Shown here in pieces: positions 1-7,838 of a stretch of DNA of 64,000 nt. The stretch lies in the NCBI GenBank assembly GCA_963704025.1, contig CAVPGP010000002.1, positions 434,001 to 498,000 of the forward strand, in the 5' to 3' direction. The DNA comes from CAVPGP01 sp963704025 (GTDB lineage: Bacteria > Actinomycetota > Thermoleophilia > Gaiellales > Gaiellaceae). The notes beneath the pieces were generated by a model, which saw nothing but the letters and a program-made list of their open reading frames with translations, searched no databases and was not told the origin of the DNA. The translations under genes were made by a program, and so were the position numbers. Position 1 is the stretch's first letter, and the number at the start of each line of letters is the position of its first letter.

Positions 1-357
1 AACTGCGTGATCGTGCCCGTGAGCGAGGCACTGGACGCGGCCGAGGCGGGAGGCTTCGAGGTCCGCGACGTCGAGAGTATGCGCGACCACTACACGCTGA
101 CGCTCACGCATTGGTGCCGGAACGTGGAGGCGAACCGCGACGAGGTCGTCCGGCTGCTCGGCGAGGACGGCTATCGGCTCTGGCGGCTCTGGACCGCGGG
201 CGCTGCGTACGCCAACGCCAGCGGACACGTTGGCGTGCATCAGGTCGTGCTCTCCCGGCTCGACGAGGGCAGGAGCGGGCTGCCGCTCACCCGCACCTAC
301 CTCGAATCGTTGGAGGCTCGAGAGGACGACGCGGTCGGCGCCGCTACGACGGCGTAG
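1..357 (+). CDS. Cyclopropane-fatty-acyl-phospholipid synthase-like methyltransferase, C-terminal fragment
   Basis: The reading frame is open from the first base, so the gene starts outside the window and only about 118 residues are seen. The segment resembles the C-terminal helical part of the SAM-dependent CFA synthase family: VRDVESMRDHYTLTLTHW, then an EANRDEVVRL helix and YRLWRLWTAGAAYANASG. Members methylenate or methylate unsaturated acyl chains of membrane phospholipids. The SAM-binding core is not visible, so substrate and activity cannot be judged. It converges on the degV-like gene with a short 3' overlap. Confidence 0.72.
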   Translation, partial: NCVIVPVSEALDAAEAGGFEVRDVESMRDHYTLTLTHWCRNVEANRDEVVRLLGEDGYRLWRLWTAGAAYANASGHVGVHQVVLSRLDEGRSGLPLTRTYLESLEAREDDAVGAATTA

Positions 358-1210
358 CGTCGTCGTCGAACCAGAAGAGCGCGATCGCGCCCGGGCCGGA
401 GTGGGCGCCGACGGCCGGGCCGAACGGCCCGAAGAACTCGATCGTCGCCTCCGGCCGCAGCGCTGCAATGCGGTCGGCGACGCCGTCCGCCTCCTCCGCG
501 GCGTCGGCATGTGCGACGCCGAAGCGGAGGCCGTGGCTGTGCGGAGCATCCGCGTCGTAGATCTCCTCCAGCGCCGCCAGCGATCGCGCGCGACCGCGCT
601 TCCGGGCGAGCGGCACGACCTCGCCGGCGACGATCTGCACCAGCGGCTTGATGTTCGCGAAGGCGCCGAAGCGCGCAGGCACGCGCTTTGCGCGACCGCC
701 GCGGACGAGGTACTCGAGCGTGTCGAGCACGACCAGGTACCGCGCCTCCCGTCGGAAGCGCTCCGCGAGCGCCAGCATCGCCTCCTCGGTCGTCCCCGGC
801 TCGAGCCGGCGCTGCAGGGCCTCCCCGAGCAGGACTAGCGCCCCGGAGACCATGCCTGCGTCGAGCAGCGTCACGTGCTCGACCCCGCTCGACTCGACGG
901 CGATCCGCGCGCTCTCGTACGTGCCGGACATGCGGTCCGAGATCGTGATCACCACGACGTGCTCGTAGTCCGCGGCGTCGGAGAAGGCGGTCTCGAAGTC
1001 GGCCGGGCTCGGCTGCGACGTGTGCGCGAAGCCTCCCTCGACGCGCAGGCGCCGATAGAGCTCGTCCGGCGTGATGTCGACGCCGTCCCGATAGCTGCGA
1101 CCGCCCAGCTCGACGTACAACGGCACCATCCGCCAGTTCGCGTGCCGCGCGCGCGCGTCGAGGAGATCGGAGCCCGCCAGGACGACGGCCGTGTTGTCAA
1201 CGGTGAGCAA
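344..1210 (-). CDS. DegV family fatty-acid-binding protein
   Basis: The protein is 288 residues, the usual DegV length. Family marks are VPLYVELGGRSYRDGVDITPDELY near residues 29-52, HTSQPSPADF (the TSxPS segment that contacts the fatty acid carboxylate) and ISDRMSGTYESAR. DegV/FakB proteins bind a fatty acid and, where FakA exists, present it for phosphorylation; no fakA is visible here. The N-terminus is odd, lacking the usual DSTxDLP motif (SDLLDARARH instead). The start used is a TTG; no better in-frame start gives the first beta strand. Confidence 0.85.
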   Translation of the reverse strand: MLTVDNTAVVLAGSDLLDARARHANWRMVPLYVELGGRSYRDGVDITPDELYRRLRVEGGFAHTSQPSPADFETAFSDAADYEHVVVITISDRMSGTYESARIAVESSGVEHVTLLDAGMVSGALVLLGEALQRRLEPGTTEEAMLALAERFRREARYLVVLDTLEYLVRGGRAKRVPARFGAFANIKPLVQIVAGEVVPLARKRGRARSLAALEEIYDADAPHSHGLRFGVAHADAAEEADGVADRIAALRPEATIEFFGPFGPAVGAHSGPGAIALFWFDDDATPS

Positions 1211-1253
1211 GAGCAGGGAGTCCTAGCACCCCGCCGCAACGTACGATCGAGGC

Positions 1254-4200
1254 GTGGCCGCGTGTCCAGTGTGCGCGTTCGAGAACGACCGCGCGGCGCG
1301 CTTCTGCGCCCGCTGCGGCGAGTCGCTCGGGCTCGTCTGCCCCTCGTGCGGCGCGCCGACGGCGCCCGGCTTCCTGTTCTGCCCTACCTGCGGGGCGCGC
1401 CTCGCGGAGGTCGAGGGCGGGCCGGCCGGCGAGACCGGCGACGAGCGGAAGGTCGTCACCGTCGTCTTCGTCGACCTGGTCGGCTTCACGAGCCGCGCGT
1501 CCGAGCTCGATCCGGAAGAGGTCGGCCTCCTCCTGAGCCCGTACCACGCACGCGTGCGTCTGGAGCTCGAGCGCTTCGGGGGGACGGTGGAGAAGTTCAT
1601 CGGCGATGCAATCATGGCCGTGTTCGGCGCTCCCGTCGCGCACGAGGACGATGCGGAGCGGGCCGTCCGGGCCGGACTTGCCGTGCTGGACGCCATTCAG
1701 GCGCTGAACGAGGCCGATCCCTCGCGTGACCTCGCCGTCCGCATCGGCATCAACACCGGCGAGGCGGTCGTCTCGCTCGGCGCGCGCCCGAGCGAGGGCG
1801 AGGGCATCGCCGCAGGAGACGTCGTCAACACCGCCTCGCGCCTCCAGACGGCCGCGCCCGCGGGCGGCATCCTCGTGGGCGAGGCGACCCAGGCCGCCAC
1901 CCGCCACGCCGTCGAGTACTCGCCGCTCGAGGTCGACGCGCGCGGGAAGCGCGAGCCCGTTCCGGCGTTCCTCGTGCTCGACGCGACCGCACCGGGACAG
2001 TCCGCGCTCGGGCCGGACGCACCGCTCGTCGGTCGCCAGCGCGAGCTCGAGCTCCTGCTCGACGCGGTCGACCGGATGCAGCAGGAGCAGACGGCGCAGC
2101 TGATCACGCTCGTCGGCCCGCCGGGCATCGGCAAGAGCCGGCTCGTGTTCGAGCTGCTCGAGGCGCGTCGGCAGGCGGAGCGGCCCGTCGCCTCGCTGCT
2201 CGGGCGGTCGCTCCCGTACGGCGACGTCGTCACGTTCGGCGCGCTGTCGGCCATGGTGAAGAAGCGGGCCGGGATCGTGAGCGACCCGGCCGCCGAGGCC
2301 CGCGAGAAGATCCATCTCGCCGTGAGCCGCGTGCTGGAGCAAGGCTCCGAGGCCCGCTGGGTCGAGAGCCACCTGCTGACGCTGGTCGGACTCGGCGGCC
2401 AGGAGGAGGTCGGGGTCGACCGGCGCACGGACACCTTTGCGGCCTGGCGGCGGTTCCTGGAGGCGACGGCTGCGCGGACGCCGCTCGTCATCGTCTTCGA
2501 GGACCTCCATTGGGCGGACGACGGTCTGCTCGACTTCGTCGACTACCTCGTGACCTGGACCGTCGACGTCCCGCTCGTCGTGGTCGCGACGACGCGCCCG
2601 GAGCTGCTCGAGCGGCGGCCGGCCTGGGGCGGCGGGAAGCGAAACGCCCTCACGATCTCGCTTCGCGCGCTCTCCACCGAGGAGACGGCGGAGCTCTTCG
2701 CGGCGCTCCTCGAACAGGCGACGCTGCCGGCCGACGCGCACGGTGCGCTGCTCGAGCGGGCGGGCGGGAACCCACTGTACGCCGGCGAGTACGTGCGAAT
2801 GCTCGTCGGCGCAGGCCTCCTGCAGCGGTCGCGCGACGGCTGGCACCTGAGGCCGGGAGCCGAGCTTCCGCTGCCGGCAACCGTGCAGGCGATCATCGCC
2901 GCGCGTATCGACGCGCTCGAATCGAACGAGAAGGCGATCCTCCAGCGGGCCAGCGTATTCGGCGAGACATTCCGGCTCCCGGCCGTCGAAGCGCTGGGCT
3001 CGCCGCTTCCGCGCGCGGTCGACGAGCTGCTGCGGTCCCTCGAGCGGAAGGAGTTCCTCCGGCGGGAGCGCGACGCGGAGTCCAACGGCAACGTGCAGTA
3101 CTTCTTCCGTCACGTGCTCGTGCGCGACGTCGCGTACGGCCAGATGTCGCGGGCGCGCCGGGCGGAGAAGCACCGGCTCGCCGCAGAGTGGCTCGAGTCG
3201 CTCGGCCGGTCCGAGGACCACACGGAGACGCTTGCGCACCACTACTCGAGTGCCCTGAGCCTCGCGCGGACGGTGCACCAGGAGCCGCCCGGGCTCGCCG
3301 AGCGCACGTGTGCGGCCCTCCGCGAAGCGGGCGACCGCGCGCAGACGCTCGACGCGTTCGGGCAGGCGGCGCGTTTCTACGGGGAGGCGCTGGAGCTGAC
3401 GCCGGACGGCGACCCGGCGCGTCCGGACGTGCTCTTCCGCTACGGTCGAGCGCTCTTCCACGCGCGGCTGCAGGGCGCCGAGATCCTCGCCGAGGCGCGG
3501 GACAAGCTGCTGGCGCGAGGTGACCGCCACCTCGCGGCCGAGGCCGAGGTTCTGCTGGCCGGCCTGCGTGCGAATCAGGGTCTCGGCGACTTGGCTCGCG
3601 AGCATCTGGCACGGGCGCAGGAGCTCGTGCGCGACGAGGCGCCCTCACGCTCGAAGGCGGTCGTCCTGGGAACGACGTCGCGCTTTCTGATGCTCGAGGG
3701 AGAGGAGCGCGAGGCGATCCGGGCGGGGCGCGAGAGCCTCGCCATGGCCGAGGAGCTCGGGCTCGACGACCTCCGCGCGCACACCCTCGCCGCCATCGGG
3801 ACCGCCCGGATCACGGGCGGTGACTCGGGCGGGCTCGCCGACATCGAGCACTGCATCGCGATCGCGAAGGAGATCAACTCGGCGGAGATGGTGCGCGGGC
3901 TTCGCCACCTCGGCGCCGCCCACGCGCTGCTCGGCGATCTCCCTCGGAGCTTCGGCTACATGGAGGAGGCGCGCCGTGCCGCCGACCGCTTCGGCGACGC
4001 CTTCAACAGCCGCTGGCTGCGGGCGGAGTACGCCACCGAGCTCTACCGCACCGGTCGCTGGGACGAGGCCGTGCGCGCCGCCGACGAGTTCATCGCCGAG
4101 TCGTCGGGCGGCTCGCCGCACTACATGGAAAGCGTCTGCCGCTACGCGCGGGGCCACGTCAGGCTCGCGCGCGGCGAGCTCGACGCGGCCTGGTCGGACG

Positions 4201-4646
4201 CGGTCCAGGGACTCGAGATCGCGCGTGCCTCGCAGGATCAGTGGCTCGTCCATCCGTCGATGGCGTTCGCGGCGCGGACCGGCGTCCTCACCGGCCGGAG
4301 AGCCGAAGGCTCGGCGCTCGTCGACGAGGTGCTGGTCAACTGGGCCGAGCGTCGACCGCTGCCTGCGTACTGGCTCGCCGACCTCGTCGTCGCCGCACTC
4401 GTGCTGGGCCGAGCCGACGACGTCGGCGAGCTCGCCGCCCGGGAGCAGCCCGAGACACGATGGCTCGAAGCCGCGCGCGCGGTCGCAGACGGCGACTTCC
4501 GCGCCGCCGCGGCGCTCTACGCGGAGATCGGCTCGCTGCCCGACGAGGCGTACGCCCGGCTGCTCGCAGGCGAGCCCGACGCCGCGTTGCCGTTCTACGA
4601 GTCCGTCGGCGTCGCCGCCGAGTCGCTCTCGCTCGGGGAGCGCTAG
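1254..4646 (+). CDS. Zinc-ribbon / class III adenylate cyclase / AAA ATPase / TPR regulator
   Basis: A 1130-residue multidomain protein. Residues 4-50 hold two zinc ribbons (CPVC..CARC and CPSC..CPTC). Residues about 65-240 form a class III nucleotidyl cyclase with the metal aspartates in FVDLVGFT and FIGDAIMAVFG, the purine-reading Lys of VEKFIGD and the transition-state Asn/Arg in VVNTASRL, so it looks catalytically complete for ATP to cAMP. From about 250 follows an AAA/NB-ARC-like ATPase with Walker A GPPGIGKSRL (about 288) and Walker B VIVFEDLHWAD (about 413), then roughly 500 residues of TPR-like helices. This architecture is frequent in actinobacteria; the input signal is unknown. GTG start behind GAGG. 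Confidence 0.9.
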   Translation: MAACPVCAFENDRAARFCARCGESLGLVCPSCGAPTAPGFLFCPTCGARLAEVEGGPAGETGDERKVVTVVFVDLVGFTSRASELDPEEVGLLLSPYHARVRLELERFGGTVEKFIGDAIMAVFGAPVAHEDDAERAVRAGLAVLDAIQALNEADPSRDLAVRIGINTGEAVVSLGARPSEGEGIAAGDVVNTASRLQTAAPAGGILVGEATQAATRHAVEYSPLEVDARGKREPVPAFLVLDATAPGQSALGPDAPLVGRQRELELLLDAVDRMQQEQTAQLITLVGPPGIGKSRLVFELLEARRQAERPVASLLGRSLPYGDVVTFGALSAMVKKRAGIVSDPAAEAREKIHLAVSRVLEQGSEARWVESHLLTLVGLGGQEEVGVDRRTDTFAAWRRFLEATAARTPLVIVFEDLHWADDGLLDFVDYLVTWTVDVPLVVVATTRPELLERRPAWGGGKRNALTISLRALSTEETAELFAALLEQATLPADAHGALLERAGGNPLYAGEYVRMLVGAGLLQRSRDGWHLRPGAELPLPATVQAIIAARIDALESNEKAILQRASVFGETFRLPAVEALGSPLPRAVDELLRSLERKEFLRRERDAESNGNVQYFFRHVLVRDVAYGQMSRARRAEKHRLAAEWLESLGRSEDHTETLAHHYSSALSLARTVHQEPPGLAERTCAALREAGDRAQTLDAFGQAARFYGEALELTPDGDPARPDVLFRYGRALFHARLQGAEILAEARDKLLARGDRHLAAEAEVLLAGLRANQGLGDLAREHLARAQELVRDEAPSRSKAVVLGTTSRFLMLEGEEREAIRAGRESLAMAEELGLDDLRAHTLAAIGTARITGGDSGGLADIEHCIAIAKEINSAEMVRGLRHLGAAHALLGDLPRSFGYMEEARRAADRFGDAFNSRWLRAEYATELYRTGRWDEAVRAADEFIAESSGGSPHYMESVCRYARGHVRLARGELDAAWSDAVQGLEIARASQDQWLVHPSMAFAARTGVLTGRRAEGSALVDEVLVNWAERRPLPAYWLADLVVAALVLGRADDVGELAAREQPETRWLEAARAVADGDFRAAAALYAEIGSLPDEAYARLLAGEPDAALPFYESVGVAAESLSLGER

Positions 4647-4680
4647 ACGCCCACGGCGAGCGCGCCGCCGAGCCAGGACG

Positions 4681-5505
4681 TCAGCTGCCCGGAAGGAGCT
4701 TGATCGGTGTGCAGACCTTGGGACTCTCGTTTCCACTGCGGTCGGTCGCGACGACGCAGTACTCGAGGTTCGGAGGCGCCGGCTTCGGCATCCGCCACGT
4801 CACGCGGTGCACGTACTTGTAGACGGCCGACTTGAACGGCGACTCGATCCGCGCCAACTCCTGCGCTCCGGAGACCACCGTCACCACCTCGGTCGACTCC
4901 TGACTGTCCTCGAGCACGTGGTAGGCGATCGTCAGTGCCGTCCCGGGCCGGCCGAAGGGCACCTCCGGGTACACCCTCGGCGCCACCGTGTCCGGCGCGG
5001 CGAGGGCGCCGGAGCGGTGAAGGCGGTCGACCGCGTGCGCCGCGGTCGCGATCAGCGCCGTCACCTTGGTGCTCCGGATCCGGAGCTGCGACAGCACGTG
5101 CTCCGCGGCGCCGGTCGGGCGGCCGCCGTCGTAGAAGCCGAAGCCGTTCGGCATCACGATCAGCAACGGCCCGCGATAGAACGGCCTGATCTCCTTGCCC
5201 ACGAAGCGGGCGTAGGCGCGCGGCTTGCGGAAGAACTGCGGGAACGTCTCGAGATCCTCGACCTGCGCGATCACCGCGACCCGGACGCGCTGGTGGCTGT
5301 CGAACACGCGCGCGATGCTCTCCTTCAGCCGGCGTCGCTGCGGGAGCGTGTTCACGCCCCGTGGATACGGCGTGAACATGTTCCGCGTCTGGAGGTGCTC
5401 CGCGGCCGGATCGCCTTCCGCACGCGCGGCAGCGGCGCAGGTGACGGCCAGGAGGACGGCAGCCGCACCAGCGACGACCCGCCTCGGACCGAAGAAGAGC
5501 CTCAC
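4681..5505 (-). CDS. Secreted protein of unknown function with C-terminal Ig-like region
   Basis: 274 residues. An N-terminal signal peptide is clear (RR, a run of Ala/Val/Leu, then TCAAAARAEG as likely cleavage region). Residues 55-165 (RLKESIARVFDSHQRVRVAVIAQVED, then PLLIVMPNGFGFYDGG) resemble the fold style of TPM-domain proteins, but I cannot assign the family firmly. The last about 100 residues look like a beta-sandwich repeat of Ig/FnIII type (TALTIAYHVLEDSQES, EYCVVATDRSGNES). It probably acts outside the membrane. No operon partner. Confidence 0.6.
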   Translation of the reverse strand: MRLFFGPRRVVAGAAAVLLAVTCAAAARAEGDPAAEHLQTRNMFTPYPRGVNTLPQRRRLKESIARVFDSHQRVRVAVIAQVEDLETFPQFFRKPRAYARFVGKEIRPFYRGPLLIVMPNGFGFYDGGRPTGAAEHVLSQLRIRSTKVTALIATAAHAVDRLHRSGALAAPDTVAPRVYPEVPFGRPGTALTIAYHVLEDSQESTEVVTVVSGAQELARIESPFKSAVYKYVHRVTWRMPKPAPPNLEYCVVATDRSGNESPKVCTPIKLLPGS

Positions 5506-5611
5506 CGTCCAAGTAAAGCGCGGACCGGCTGCGACGTAGGTCTAGTTTCAGCTTGGCCGCGAGACTGGCCGGTGCTCGCCGGAGGCCGATCCGGCAGCGA
5601 TCATCTGCGGT

Positions 5612-6145
5612 TCAGGCGGCCTTGATCGTGGGCTCGCCCGGCCGCCAGTCGACCGGGCAGAGCGCGCCGGTCCGCAGGGCCTGGAGCACGCGGAGCGTCT
5701 CGTCGGGGCTGCGGCCGACGCTCTGGTCGGTGACGCTGGCGTGCCTGACGATCCCGTCCGGGTCGATCACGAAGGTGCCGCGCAGCGCCGACCCGTCGTC
5801 GAGGAGGACGCCGAACGCGTCGGCGACGGCGTGGGACGTGTCGGCGATCACCGGAAAGCCGACCTGCCCTAGCCTCGCGTGCGTCTCGAACCACGCCTTG
5901 TGGCTCCAGTAGCTGTCCGTGCTGGCGGCGACGAGGACGGCTCCTTCGTCTGCGAACTGCGGCTCGAGCTGCGCGAAGGCGCTCAGCTCGGTCGGACAGA
6001 TGAAGGTGAAGTCGCCCGGGTAGAAGAACAGGACGACCCACGAGCCGCGAAGGGCGTCGAGGCGCACGTCGACGGGCTGGCCGACGTCCCGGACGTACGC
6101 CTCCGCGTGCACCGCGGGCGAGGGAGATCCGATCTTGACGTTCAT
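5612..6145 (-). CDS. Typical 2-Cys peroxiredoxin (AhpC-like)
   Basis: 177 residues matching AhpC/Prx1. The peroxidatic cysteine lies in FTFICPTE (Cys50) and the resolving cysteine in GALCPVDW (Cys163), so the enzyme should cycle through an intersubunit disulfide while reducing H2O2 and organic peroxides. PGDF and the DxDSYWSHKAW segment are also conserved. No ahpF or ahpD adjoins it, so its reductant (thioredoxin or other) must come from elsewhere. ATG start with AAGGAT a few bases upstream. Confidence 0.92.
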   Translation of the reverse strand: MNVKIGSPSPAVHAEAYVRDVGQPVDVRLDALRGSWVVLFFYPGDFTFICPTELSAFAQLEPQFADEGAVLVAASTDSYWSHKAWFETHARLGQVGFPVIADTSHAVADAFGVLLDDGSALRGTFVIDPDGIVRHASVTDQSVGRSPDETLRVLQALRTGALCPVDWRPGEPTIKAA

Positions 6146-6339
6146 CTGCGATCCTTTCGACGATGGTCCGGTGAGGCCGCCCCCGGACGGCCCACTCCGA
6201 CTTCACTCACGGTACGGGCGTCCCGGCCAGGATGCATCGGCCGCGAGAGCGATCCGGGTCGGCTGCCAGGAGGATTCTCGCTCGCCCGAAATGACGACGG
6301 CTACAAGCGGGGCCGTCGAGGATCAAAGGGGGATCGGCG

Positions 6340-6687
6340 TTACGCGACGGCGCGCGGCGTCCTGCCGACGGCGGCGCGGATCGCAACGTCGAGCGCGGCG
6401 GCAGGGAACGGCTTCACGAGGTAGGCGGCCGGCGCGAGAGCATCCGTCTCCGGGCTTGGGGGGTAGATCGAGGAGCACACCATGGGGAGGTCGGGCGCCC
6501 GAAGACGGAGCTCACGCGCGAGTCCCATCCCGACGCCACCCGGTTCGATCAGGATCACGTCGATCGCCTCGAGAGGGGAGCTCCAGGAGGCGTTGTGGAT
6601 GACTGCTTCGTGGCCGAGCCGGTGGAGCTGGAGCGCCAGGAGCGCGCCGACATCCGGCTCGGACTCGCAGATCAGGACTCGTGCCAC
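6340..6687 (-). CDS. Degenerate single-domain receiver protein
   Basis: About 115 residues with the shape of a CheY-like receiver: VARVLICESEPDVGALLALQLHRLG (beta1/alpha1 with an acidic pocket), VILIEPGGVGMGLARELRLRAPDLPMV, and the conserved Lys in YLVKPF. The phosphoacceptor Asp is replaced by Glu (LIEPGG), and the beta4 Ser/Thr sits in VCSSIY. It is probably not phosphorylated in the normal way. The Glu could mimic the active state. Start chosen at GTG 6687 (GTG 6693 is also possible) because coding further upstream would run into the divergent response-regulator gene. Confidence 0.68.
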   Translation of the reverse strand: MARVLICESEPDVGALLALQLHRLGHEAVIHNASWSSPLEAIDVILIEPGGVGMGLARELRLRAPDLPMVCSSIYPPSPETDALAPAAYLVKPFPAAALDVAIRAAVGRTPRAVA

Positions 6688-6745
6688 GCGCACAGCGTCG
6701 TGGGGGCGCGCAGGGAAAGGGACCGCGTGATGGTATGAAACCCGT

Positions 6746-7438
6746 ATGAACGCGCGTGCCCGGCGGGTCCTGGTCGTCGACGACGACCAGGACATCCGCG
6801 ATCTGCTTCGGACGCTCCTCGAGCGTGCGGGGTACCTCGTGGACGAGGCGGAGGACGGCAAGGCGGCGCTCCGCCAGTTCTACGCCGCCTCGCCGGACCT
6901 GGTGATCCTCGACGTCTCCATGCCCGAGCTGGACGGCTGGGCCACCCTCGAGCGGATTCGCGACCTCTCCGACGTCCCGGTGATGATGCTGACGGCCCGC
7001 ACGGCCGAGCTCGAGAAGGTCCGCGGGCTCTCCGCGGGCGCGGACGACTACGTGGCGAAGCCCTTCGGCCGCCAGGAGCTCCTCGCGCGCGTGCAGGCGC
7101 TGCTCCGCCGAACCGGCGGCCAGACGAAGACGCTCGAGACGTACGCCGACGGGTTCCTCTCGATCGACTTCGCGCAGCGGACCGTGGACGTCCAGGGGCG
7201 GCAGGTGTCGCTGACGCCGCTCGAGTTCCGCCTCCTTTCGGCTTTCACGCAGAACTCGAATCAGGTGCTGTCTCGCGACCAGCTGCTCGAGCTCGTCTGG
7301 GGCGACCCGTACGGCGTCTCCGCAGACCAGGTGAAGCTCTACGTGGGCTACCTGCGGAAGAAGCTGAGCCCGGACGCTCCGGACGACACGCCGGTCGAGA
7401 CCGTCCGCGGCTTCGGCTACCGCTACCGCCGCAGCTAA
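6746..7438 (+). CDS. OmpR/PhoB-family response regulator
   Basis: 230 residues: a complete receiver (VVDDDQD acidic pocket, phosphoacceptor in LVILDVSMPELDG, MMLTART, YVAKPFG) followed by a winged-helix DNA-binding domain (LSIDFAQRTVDVQGRQVSLTPLEFRLL ... NQVLSRDQLLELVWG ... VKLYVGYLRKKL ... VRGFGYRYR). It starts only 58 bp from the divergent degenerate receiver. No cognate kinase is directly adjacent in the same direction; the histidine kinase at 7835 is convergent and may be its partner. Confidence 0.93.
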   Translation: MNARARRVLVVDDDQDIRDLLRTLLERAGYLVDEAEDGKAALRQFYAASPDLVILDVSMPELDGWATLERIRDLSDVPVMMLTARTAELEKVRGLSAGADDYVAKPFGRQELLARVQALLRRTGGQTKTLETYADGFLSIDFAQRTVDVQGRQVSLTPLEFRLLSAFTQNSNQVLSRDQLLELVWGDPYGVSADQVKLYVGYLRKKLSPDAPDDTPVETVRGFGYRYRRS

Positions 7439-7448
7439 GCGCGACGCT

Positions 7449-7838
7449 CTACTCGGTGGCGCGGGCCAGCAGCTCACGCACTGCGCCCAGCAGCCGCTCC
7501 GCGCGAAACGGCTTCGGCAGGTAGTCGTCCGCACCCGCGTCGAGGCCGCGCCCGACGTCGTCGGCATGGACGCGCGCCGAGAGCATCAGTACCGGCGTCG
7601 TCGAGAGCTCGGGGTCGTCGCGAAGGGCCCTGAGCACGCCGTACCCGTCGAGGCGGGGCATCATCACGTCGAGGACCGCGAGACTCGGCCGCTCGGCTCG
7701 GGCGAGCTCGAGCGCCTCCTCCCCGTTCCGCGCCGACACCACGCGGTATCCCGCCCGCTCCAGCCGGATGCGGACGAGAGCGAGGATGTCCTCGTCGTCG
7801 TCGGCGATCAGGATCAGCGGCTCTGGGGTCGGGGTCAC
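7449..7838 (-). CDS. Single-domain response regulator (CheY-like)
   Basis: 129 residues forming one intact receiver domain: LIADDDEDIL, phosphoacceptor in LAVLDVMMPRLDGYGVL, VLMLSAR and YLPKPFR. There is no output domain. Its start overlaps the stop of the histidine kinase by four bases (ATGA), so the two are translated together and very likely form a phosphorelay pair. It converges on the OmpR-type regulator with a 10-bp gap. Confidence 0.9.
   Translation of the reverse strand: MTPTPEPLILIADDDEDILALVRIRLERAGYRVVSARNGEEALELARAERPSLAVLDVMMPRLDGYGVLRALRDDPELSTTPVLMLSARVHADDVGRGLDAGADDYLPKPFRAERLLGAVRELLARATE

Noticed and set aside
1197..3605. Very long open frame (802 codons) on the minus strand opposite the cyclase gene
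   Set aside because: It is the antisense shadow of a GC-rich gene: Arg/Glu/Leu-biased composition and no domain, while the plus strand has complete cyclase and AAA motifs.
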